The notes under the pieces are model-generated. The model was not told the DNA's origin, ran no database searches, and was given only the letters and a program-made list of their open reading frames with translations. The translations under genes were made by a program, and so were the position numbers. This document shows positions 56,361 through 64,000 of a stretch of 64,000 nucleotides of DNA, piece by piece. Position 1 is the first letter of the stretch; each line of letters starts with the position of its first letter. The DNA is from Pseudeuparius sepicola (taxonomy: Eukaryota > Arthropoda > Insecta > Coleoptera > Anthribidae): contig OY987299.1 of the NCBI GenBank assembly GCA_963920635.1, forward strand, positions 18,341,401-18,405,400, given 5' to 3'.

Positions 56361-56520
56361 TGCAGTTCTTCACATCGTGGCCATCTCTTATTGTATTTAT
56401 CTAACTAACTGTAAAATATATTTAGTGGAGAATAATCTTTATTTCTAGGGCTAGAAACGCGTTTCTTGTGGGAAAACCGAATGATTTTATCTGCACTATT
56501 ACATTTTAGTACCAGAAGCT
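56136..56520 (+). mobile_element. LTR-like segment with leader (possible solo LTR)
   Basis: GGGTATAAGAAGAGCC (TATA box, 56189) is followed by an initiator-like CTTCAGTTAAC and GC-rich 5' UTR-like sequence. Then come a T-rich TTGTATTTATCTAACTAAC, AATAATCTTTATTTC (poly(A)-like) and …CACTATTACATTTTAGTACC AGAAGCTGCG, which resembles the LTR end and leader of insect LTR retrotransposons. No protein follows and the 5' border is undefined. CGGCCCGGCCGA occurs here twice. Confidence 0.35.
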
Positions 56521-56659
56521 GCGTCAAACCGCTCACTATTGGTCTAGGAGATTTTTGTATTTTTTTTTTTTCATATTTCGCACCGCACCAAGTCTCGGTG
56601 CCGGCATAGCAACCGGGCTCTTGTTTTTTGTCTACCCCACCGGCCCGGCCGAAATCCGG

Positions 56660-56667
56660 TATAAAAG
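56660..56667 (+). promoter_or_regulatory. TATA box of the hairpin host unit
   Basis: TATAAAAG preceded by CGGCCCGGCCGAAATCCGG and followed by GGGGAACC. The expected start lies near 56690. The GC-rich block just upstream contains the third CGGCCCGGCCGA. Confidence 0.6.
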
Positions 56668-56845
56668 GGGAACCGAAAAATGCGAAGGGGACACATTTTG
56701 ATCGTCCGCCGACTTAGCAACATAGGTAAGAAACTCTTGTAGGGTAACCATTTTACTGACTATTTTTATTTACTGTAGTGCCGAAAATATTCTTTTTTTT
56801 TCTTTCCGACCGAACTATTGGGTTTAAAATTTTATATTTGCAATT

Positions 56846-56916
56846 GATTCAAGTGTAATTGCTGGCCATTACTCCTAGAGTAAGAGGCCTGGACCTTTAC
56901 AAAACTTGAAATCAAA
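56846..56916 (+). ncRNA. Intronic hairpin, copy 1
   Basis: Stem blocks in order: TTCAAGT with ACTTGAA, GTAA with TTAC, GGCC with GGCC, TTACTC with GAGTAA, closed by a CTA loop. Total about 21 pairs in about 63 nt, with a 5/7-nt internal loop and a 3-nt bulge. Confidence 0.55.
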
Positions 56917-56938
56917 AACAAATATCTGGTCTAGCCGA

Positions 56939-57008
56939 ATTCAGGTGTAACTGCCGGCCATTGCTCGTAGGGCAAGGGGCCTGGACCTTTACAGAAACTT
57001 GAAATCGA
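56939..57008 (+). ncRNA. Intronic hairpin, copy 2 (compensatory change)
   Basis: Same architecture as copy 1. The inner stem is TTGCTC with GGGCAA, so one A-T pair has become G-C on both sides and one T-A has become T-G. The outer stem TTCAGGT with ACTTGAA keeps pairing through a G-T wobble. Confidence 0.55.
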
Positions 57009-57033
57009 AAATTAAACAATAGGTTCCACTGAT

Positions 57034-57103
57034 ACCAAGTGTAATTGCTGGCCATTACTCCTAGAGTAAGAGGCGTGGACCTTTACAAAACTTGAAATCA
57101 AAC
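57034..57103 (+). ncRNA. Intronic hairpin, copy 3
   Basis: Inner stem and loop are identical to copy 1. GGCC/GGCG loses one pair, and the outer stem is shortened to CAAGT with ACTTG. Confidence 0.5.
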
Positions 57104-57560
57104 GAAATCTAGCCTGTCAGTAGGAAACACCGAACCCTCTTTACATAGTTGTTTAAAAGCTAAAGCCAAATACAAATACCGGAGGGCTACAGTAAGATAC
57201 AAATGAATTTCTCTACCACCGTCCGAAACCGATAGTTTCTTGCTTACCCTAACGTAATTTTTTAACAAGTACCTATATTTTTTTTATCACCGACCATTTA
57301 AGATACGCGTAGTGTTACGTACAACCGCAAGTCCGGTCAGCCTGTTTATTTACTTTCGTCACATTTTCTAAACCCACAACCGAATCTTACAAACTATAGG
57401 TTTTCCGTTTTCCCACAACCAATTATAACAAAAATAATTTGTTCACAGGTTATATACTTTTCTCTTGCAGGCAAATACTGGGGCACAAATGACTCATTAA
57501 ATATTTCATATTGTTCAACTACGCGATGTTTGTAACAGTATAATAAATTAAAAGATCATA

Positions 57561-59382
57561 TAATTTTCTTTTGGCTGTGTCATCCAAGTATTTGAATAAA
57601 TTGTAAAAACTTGTTTATTGTGTTATTTACTCCCCAATCCCAAAAGGAACAAACAAACTAAAACAAAATAGCTAAACGAACTTTGGATTTTTCTTTTCTT
57701 CACTGAACTATCCGAGAAAAGACAAGTGGAGCATACCGCTATAAAATAACTGGCGCCTGAGCAAACTAAAGAACAAAAGAGAGGCAGCGTCCTCCACAAA
57801 CTACCGTCTTTCTATTCCCGTAAAAGCGTCAAAATTGTAACGAAAAATATTACAGAACTATCAACATCCAAACGAAAAGAAATAGTAGTATTCACGTTAC
57901 AGATAATACAAGACATTCTATTGTTTTTTTTTACCTATCTTTTACTGTATAAAGGAGAAACGCCGCGCCGTATCAATCAAAATTTGAGATTTGAGCCTAA
58001 ACCACCAATACCAACCTAAACCATCTGAGCACAGCCTTCTGAAGCTTACAAGCCCTTTGCAATCATGTGGCAACGCCGCAGCGGGACGGTTCAACGGGGC
58101 TATGCAGTATAGAGCAGGCTGCACTTTGGCTTAGTTTATCTTTTCTAATAAATGTTCAACCCTCTTTTTAATCACAATTAGATACATTTGTGAACTTTGT
58201 TTTTATAATTGGGTACCTAAGTAAGTAGGTACGTTTGTTTAACAGACAATAAAAGCAGTAACAAACAACTGACAAAATATACACAGAAGTATAATATAAG
58301 TATTTATAATAAGTACGATTCCTGGTGTATGGATAGGTACATTTTCGACAAATAATATGGTAAATTTAGGCAAATAGAGGGACTACATTTTGTTGTAAGC
58401 CGAATTTTTGTGAGAATTTTTTGCAACGTGCGCCATCAGGCAAATGATGATTATGATTACTTATCTTCCCTTATGGTTAAATTTTCATAAAAATACAAAC
58501 AACAAGCGAACAGAGAACAGCATGTTGTGAAGAGAGTAATCTCTTCTGACTGAAATGGCAGTTAGGGTCAATTTCATAATACATTCAACTAAATTATTAT
58601 AATTATAATTATCTATATTTATTTATTTAATTATCTAAATTATCTATACAATGGTTGGATTGTTAGAAATCTCCTTTAATTTTAAAGGGTACTTTAGTTT
58701 GTCTATGAAATTGGCCTTAATCATTTTATTCTTAAATTTTCTTCCTTTGGAAAGCCCAAAACGAATACAAGTTGACCGCTTGCCGTCAAGCAAAGAAAAC
58801 CTACCTACTTCAAGTTATTATTACGATTTGGCTTACAGCCAGGTATATAACTAAGTACTAGCTTCCCTCAAGGGTTCCAGGCATTTTGAGGCTTGAAATT
58901 GTAACGGAACGATTCTTCACTTCGAAAATTTAGAGAAATGTTTCATTTTTTCACAAACAAAACAAATTTATAAAAAAAAGCTTTCGCCAGCACTTTGGGC
59001 TGTCTGTTTCCACCCAGAGACACACTGCTAAATTTCTTGTAAGATCAACTGACAGGGAGTGATAGGCCACGCCGCGCAGACCCGCAAATAAGAAAAACAC
59101 ATACCGTATCGTATCTGCAGGCGCTCTCAAGTAAAAACGCCTTGCTAAGCATAAATGCCGTATCTACACCTAAACCTAAAATCCGTGGTAGATAGGGTAA
59201 ACCATACAATGATTGGCCACTTTGTAATTAAATTATAAATATTCCATTTAAGCAGGGTGATATTGAGCTATAATATGAACATTTCCTTTCGCCCAAAAAG
59301 ATTATTATTTTTATTGAGAATTATGGTTTTAGACGATCATGGACGAAAATGCAGTTATTGGCCATTGTGAGCAACACAAATA
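57561..59382. other. No gene supported
   Basis: AT-rich. The small ORFs at 57942-58124 and 58651-58854 lack features. An AT-only TTATAATTATAATTATC run lies near 58594. Confidence 0.4.
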
Positions 59383-59955
59383 CAGGGTGATTCAGTAATT
59401 TCACTAAGGTGGAAAAAATTAGCGTAATGTGAATCCAAAATTAAAAAAATTCTAAAATCAACCAAAAAAATAAGAACATATTTTCAGAAGTGCATTTAAA
59501 CCCATAAATTAATGGCGCTACTGACATACAACATATCGTAATTTGCTTGTTTTTACTTTTACCCAGAAATCTGAAAAAAAATCTAAATATTGAGAAAACC
59601 GAAAAGTTCGATAATTTTTCTGGAGTTTTTAAATTTTTTGGGAAACAGTGTTCTGATGTAACGATAAATACAGCATGGTCTAAGTTAATTTATTACCTAC
59701 CTTTTTGATTTTCCAATGTCAATCAATTTTTCCTTTTTTAATAAATACAAAAATTACGTTGAACAGTAATTAGTGCGTTGCGTAGGGACTTCTTGGTTTC
59801 ACTTAGCCGACACAAGTTGTTTACGCGAGGTACTGAGCCCTGAGCCCTACCGTTGGCCCGACGTGAATCTCTCCCGCCGGCAATACTGCGAAAGACTACA
59901 GTAGCAAACAAAATACAAACCTAAGTACAAACTGTAAAACAGACACCAAAACGCA

Positions 59956-60329
59956 CTAGAGAAGCGGTTCGAAAATATCACCATTAACTTGAACCATCAC
60001 AAATTAATTATGTTCCTAGGCGATCCACGAACACGCGCAAATAATCCGGGATTATTGCGGATTTGAACGGCAGCCTTTTCAATTCGCGTATGTAACTCTT
60101 GCTCACTCTTAACTTTAGTTTCGTACACGGTGGATTTTATGTACCCCCAAACACAAAAGTCCATTGGATTCAAGTGCGGGGATCGCGCTGGCCATGATAC
60201 AAGCCAGCTACCAATCCAGCGATCCGGACAGTGCTGGTCCAAAAATCCACGGACTGGCCCTGTAAAATGTGCTGGGGCCTCATCGTGCAATAAACCACAT
60301 GTCGCGGAGAAAGGCAAGTGGCAGCCCAC
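59956..60329 (-). pseudogene. DUF4817/mariner-like transposase, C-terminal part
   Basis: LLHDEAPAHFTGPVRGFLDQ (second catalytic Asp; the usual HDG is HDE), WPARSPHLNPMDFCVWGYIK (third block, where the Asp of SPDL is His), AAVQIRNNPGLFARV. After a frameshift, MVQVNGDIFEPLL and a stop at 59956. This parallels the end of 39325-40625 closely. The catalytic substitution and frameshift mark it as dead. Confidence 0.8.
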
Positions 60330-60844
60330 ATGTCATATTAGTGTCATACGCTCTTCGGTTGGTGCCATCACCATCTAGGGTCCTGGTGTCATAAGAATTT
60401 GCCCTCGCAATCGTATAAGAAATCTGTAACTGTCCTAGTGTGTAAGAAAGTGCCGAATAACTGCACAGTGCACTGTTGCTGCTTTTATCACTAGGTGGCG
60501 CTAAGTTATCAGTCCGTGTATTATATTTTTTGTTGAGTTTTAATTCACAAAAACATATTAATTAACAAACTGATACATTCTAACGTTATATCTTTCGATT
60601 AATTATACATTTTCAAAAACAACTAAATGTACTCATACAGTTCTATGATCTATGAGGCGTTGCCGTCAAAACTTGTTTTACAGGTTTCTGTATACGCGTG
60701 GCTTCCCCTAGTTGTTACAGATTTTTGTATACAAAAATCTGTAAAAACCTTTGCAGCTCAACAAGAGTTAGAAAAGAGTACCACTAGCACTAACCAGTCA
60801 ACTGAGTGAACGCATGACGTCAACAACGGGGAGTAAACGTCATG

Positions 60845-61072
60845 TCATTCGTTGCTGTCGTCAGTTTCGTAAGTAATGTCAATAATATCGTCGTGAATAG
60901 CATAACTGCAGCTAGGTTCATTTTCATTCTCCTGAAAATAAGGAGGTAAATTAATTTTTGGTTTCCTTAATTGTGCTTTGTGAATAATTTTATCGTCTTG
61001 AATTTTAATTTTTGAACCTAAGTCTTCTTTGATTTCAATTTTAATATGTTTTGGTTTCGTTTTATCGCGCAT
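60845..61072 (-). CDS. Hypothetical 75-residue acidic ORF
   Basis: Begins MRDKTKPKHIKIEIKEDLG (a SUMO-acceptor-like IKIEIKED), is Lys/Asp/Glu-rich throughout, and ends DDIIDITYETDDSNE. It has codon-like composition and no poly-A/T drift, unlike most chance ORFs here. It lies inside the 59383-61638 element on the same strand as the transposase remnant, so it may be an accessory or captured exon. A second open stretch (about 61260-61410, minus, containing LSGLIDQMESIIALETRREN) lies upstream and could be another exon. Confidence 0.3.
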   Translation of the reverse strand: MRDKTKPKHIKIEIKEDLGSKIKIQDDKIIHKAQLRKPKINLPPYFQENENEPSCSYAIHDDIIDITYETDDSNE

Positions 61073-61638
61073 GGATGCTTTATTTTGTTGATATTGTACA
61101 GTGTTCAGTTCATAATTTAAAGCTTCTACGGTTTACCAAAAATGGAAAATATGCAAAACGGATAGACACCGTTAGAGTTTAAATGTTACTGGTGAAAATT
61201 TTCTTGTGTAATTTATAAATTATGAGTATATAGATACTTACTGTGTGTGCGGAAACTCGCAAAAACTTCTCATATAAATGCAAATGATTGTAGTGCGATT
61301 AAAACATTTTCTCGACGTGTTTCAAGTGCTATAATACTTTCCATTTGATCAATCAAGCCCGACAACTCCGATACTGCCAATAAATGATAAGTATTTCTTA
61401 TTTCTTCATATTAACTTTCAATAATAAGGGTCAACATTGGCAATGAAATGCGGCAACATCAATCAACTCAGATGTTTCCTTATAATCAGATGCGTCGCAT
61501 TTGGCGGGTGTAAAGGTCGATTTGCCATTTGCCCCACGATTTAAATTTCGCCAAAAAAAATTTTTCCGCATTTTCCTTTTTAGTGAGCCTCCCTCATTTT
61601 GCCGTTAAAAATGTTTACATCGTGACTGAATCACCCTG

Positions 61639-62519
61639 AGTAAAGTTGTGATGCTTCTACCCTGTTAGATGTTAATTGGCGAGCGGTAATGTACAGGGTG
61701 AGTCACAGTTACTTACTTTTAGTGTGGGCCTAAGGGTGTATGACGGAAACACAGGGATAGTTTAATGTGTATATTAAAATTAAGTACGACACAGTACATT
61801 GCGTTAACAAAATACAGGTTAAGAGGAAGTTTAGGACCTGTGCAATAATTTATTAATGAATAAAATTAAAAATCTATGAATTCGTACAACGCTACACTCA
61901 AGATATCCGAAATATAACCCTTTTCTAAGTAGCAAAACCCAAACGTTTCAAAAGGTACACTGATAAACAACAGAATTTAGAATAAGACACAAGACAATAT
62001 GACAAAATGGCACAAATACATAAACTATGGCATAAAATGACAAACCTTCAGATAAAAATACAAAAATTGCAAAAGATTCCCCAAATAGAATAAAATACTT
62101 GATTTCCTAAATAGAATAAAATTACTTGACTCTGTATAGCTTTGCTTAATTTCCAGCCCAAGTTTGAATAAGGATGTAATTCAAATTACTCAAAAATTCT
62201 GACATAAAAGAGTTCAATTAAACACAGAATTCTGATTTCAACCCCAAAATAATTGACTCTATAAATAGTTTCCCAAATCCCTTTCAACTTTCCAACAAAA
62301 GTTACAAGATATTATTTCTGTTTGAATAAACTAAAACTCTGACATCTACAGTAAAATAATATGGTTCAAAATAAATTCCCAAAAATCATAATAATAAAAA
62401 TTGCACAATAAATTCAATTTCTTTACAAGTTTTCAAAATAATTCAAAATAAAAAATAAAAAGGCAATTCAGACACAAAGGAATTTAAACAAAAATATCTT
62501 ACTTTTTGGGCCAGTGCAA
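61639..62519. other. AT-rich stretch, no gene seen
   Basis: ACAGGGTGAGTCACAGTTAC at 61693 is an unpaired mariner-like end. The rest is A-rich with many AAAATA words. Confidence 0.45.
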
Positions 62520-62525
62520 ACTTAC

Positions 62526-62703
62526 GGCGGTGCTTAGGAAAATACTTCCTTTTTGGTTTTCTTCATTACCAATTGGGTGATGGCCTGCGGCCGGCTGGCC
62601 GCAGGGGCGGCCGCCTGCCCTCTTCTTTCGGGCAGGGCTTTCAGCGGCAAATGCCTTCTGGATCGAAACTGCTACCACGACTCGCAGCTCGCCTACTTAT
62701 ATA
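62526..62703 (-). promoter_or_regulatory. Candidate minus-strand core promoter and first exon
   Basis: On the minus strand TATATAAG (62703-62696, in CGGTATATAAG) is followed at the right distance by GAGTCGTGGTAGCAGTTTCG and a GC-rich leader (about 62670-62560). Then ATGAAGAAAACC and a GTAAGT donor follow at 62525. A first exon of about 145 nt is plausible. No downstream exon was recognised. An LTR promoter is an alternative. Confidence 0.35.
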
Positions 62704-63410
62704 CCGAATTTTTCCCAATTTTATCCAGGGGCCTCAACACCTGGGATCACGGCGGCATCGGAATCAAAGGAAACGAACATTGAAAAGCACTTAGGAGGGT
62801 ACATGTTTTCGGCATCTCAAAGGAGTACCGCCGGCCGCGGCTTTTTCCAGGCCCACAGTAGATTCACGTATAAGTGTGATATTTTTATAATTTTGCCTGG
62901 GGCTCCTACTGGGATATCGTAGAAATATTATGAATTAAAGACTTTTCTGCTTGGGATGCCCGCTGGGCACCATAAAGTGATGGAATGACGGAGCCACGAA
63001 ACTTATCTTTCGAATCGATCTTATTACAACCTCGTCGAAATAAACAGCGCAAAGGAAAAGGGCAGCAGGCATTCAGTCGTTGGTCCTGTGTTTGGGGTCG
63101 CGCGCGCCCGCCATCAATAATTCATGCGAGGCGTCACGGATTATCCCGAGGACACAATGGGAAGATGTCAGTGGCCGAGCTACGCGTAAATCCCTGCTGA
63201 CTTTACTGTTCGATGCGCCATAGACATCCTAAATTACGACAGCGCGCATACGACAGTACCTAAAAAATATTATAGAATTCCACGGAAGCGTGGAAGGCCA
63301 TCTTTTTCTCTTCTTGTAATAAATATAATTTCGAACTTACTCGATAATAGGTAGGTACCTACCTAATATTAGTAGACAACAAGGATGATATTTTTAAGTT
63401 CAGTTTGTAT
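62704..63410. other. GC-moderate stretch, no gene recognised
   Basis: Contains GTACCGCCGGCCGCGGC near 62826 and a CpG-rich stretch near 63090-63190. ORFs at 62553-62794 and 62985-63200 show no domain. Confidence 0.4.
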
Positions 63411-63480
63411 CGATATTAAAAACTATATTAATATTAATAATATAATAATAAATAATATTATTATTAATAATAATATTAAA
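63411..63480. repeat. AT-only palindromic run (TAATATTA units)
   Basis: Alternating TATTAATATTAATAATA, ATAATAAATAATATTATTA and similar words; simple sequence that can form cruciforms. Confidence 0.8.
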
Positions 63481-63719
63481 ACACTCAAAATGAATAGAAA
63501 AGGAATGAGGCCGAATAATACGAACTGAATCAATGTTTGCAACGGAATTCATAGTTTCTCTATTGACTCTATTGGCAACTCGAAAGCAGTCGAAATGTCT
63601 CCGCCACTGGGGATCAACTATTATGAGACAACTGACGGCGAGCCGGGGCGCTGTTGCCGAATGTAGCAAAAACGTCTGTATATTTAAATTTAGACAAATT
63701 TATTAACTCAGACAAAATA

Positions 63720-64000
63720 CAGTGTCCTCCAAAAAGTTCGCACCATAGGAAGGAAATTTTTAATTAATGTTGTATTTTGAAATTTAATTTTGGGGTTACG
63801 TTTTGCTTGAAAAAAGATTTAAAATGACCCACTCAAACGTGGTCATGTGACTTTCGTTATCTGTCAAAAATGATATTTAAAAAATATATCACCAAAAATG
63901 GATTTATTTGTTAAAATATCAAAAAGTTTTACTTGAAAAAGTTGTTTCTTTTTCAATTTTACGTAAGTGTAAATTTGAACGCTCTAATAAAATATTTAGT
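63720..64000 (+). mobile_element. Left end of a Tc1/mariner-type element, runs off the window
   Basis: TA then CAGTGTCCTCCAAAAAGTTC, a typical Tc1/mariner terminal form with its TA target. No transposase is visible in the 280 bp shown. Confidence 0.6.

Larger units (their letters stand above)
56690..57560 (+). ncRNA. Candidate short spliced transcript, host of three intronic hairpins
   Basis: A predicted first exon runs from about 56690 to 56725 (…TTAGCAACATAG) with donor GTAAG. The 745-bp intron ends TTTTCTCTTGCAG at 57470. The second exon begins GCAAATACTGGGGCAC and carries AATAAA at 57542-57547. The spliced product would be only about 130 nt. If transcription started before 56680, an ATG there would open a 36-codon frame across the junction (MRRGHILIVRRLSNIG…). 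Short exons around structured intronic repeats are the pattern of snoRNA or miRNA host genes. An alternative is a retroelement promoter with chance splice sites. No expression data are available. Confidence 0.45.
59383..61638 (-). mobile_element. Mariner-like element, 2.26 kb, DUF4817-family transposase remnant
   Basis: CAGGGTGATTCAGTAATTTC at the left and …GTGACTGAATCACCCTG at the right form a terminal repeat of about 15 bp. It contains the transposase C-terminus at 59956-60329 (minus) and an unrelated acidic ORF at 60845-61072. TA precedes the left end; the right flank is AGTA, so the duplication is not clean. Confidence 0.65.

Noticed and set aside
56846..57108. CRISPR-like array
   Set aside because: Only three diverged repeats of about 65 nt with hairpin structure in an insect genome; no cas genes and no unique spacers of even length.
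56680..57535. 36-residue spliced peptide gene
   Set aside because: The ATG lies upstream of the start expected from the TATA box, so it is recorded only as a possibility within the host-unit entry.

Overview
The window looks like an AT-rich, gene-poor stretch of an insect nuclear genome. The signs are spliced genes with GT-AG introns, remnants of CYP6-type cytochrome P450s, a THAP zinc finger exon pair, a DUF4817/mariner transposase family common in insects, LINE and hAT fragments, and dozens of inverted-repeat elements. I could not determine the insect order. I see no bacterial genes, rRNA, CRISPR array or intact long ORF. Nearly all ORFs over 60 codons are chance frames or shadows.

Layout. 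0-6 kb: AT-rich DNA with two abutting inverted-repeat elements and a hairpin. 6-14 kb: a 1.2-kb element in two inverted copies, one inserted with a 9-bp duplication into one copy of a host repeat whose other copy is the empty site, and a small two-exon THAP gene. 15-18 kb: a degraded DUF4817-type transposase split by an inverted-repeat element that itself holds a LINE fragment. 20-22.5 kb: an internally deleted LINE. 25-30 kb: MITEs, two direct copies of a 0.6-kb element flanking inverted transposase remnants, and a 644-bp near-perfect foldback. 30-34.8 kb: hAT and pogo remnants. 35.4-37 kb: two cytochrome P450 pseudogene pieces, a C-terminal half followed by an N-terminal half. 38.7-42.3 kb: a 3.6-kb mariner-like element with a nested 983-bp foldback. 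44-49.5 kb: a possible 5.5-kb composite with terminal and subterminal repeats, full of nested foldbacks. 50.3-54.2 kb: two inverted copies of the same internally deleted hAT element around a dead mariner. 55.2-57.6 kb: a GC-rich island, an LTR-like segment and a TATA-driven short spliced unit. 59.4-61.6 kb: another mariner-like element. 62.5 kb: a candidate minus-strand promoter. The window ends inside a Tc1/mariner-type terminus.

The most interesting signal is at 56846-57108. Three tandem, roughly 92-bp-spaced copies of a ~65-nt sequence fold into the same hairpin, with one compensatory pair change and further wobble changes between copies. They lie in the intron of a small unit with a strong TATA box, a GTAAG donor, a pyrimidine-rich acceptor and an AATAAA signal. 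This suggests a structured-RNA host gene. That reading is inference from sequence alone.

Functionally the window is mostly a graveyard of mobile DNA. The only candidates for living host features are the THAP unit (11909-12637), the hairpin host unit (56.66-57.55 kb), GC-rich islands with TATA boxes (30.2, 56.2 and 62.7 kb), and possibly the locus that once held the P450 genes.
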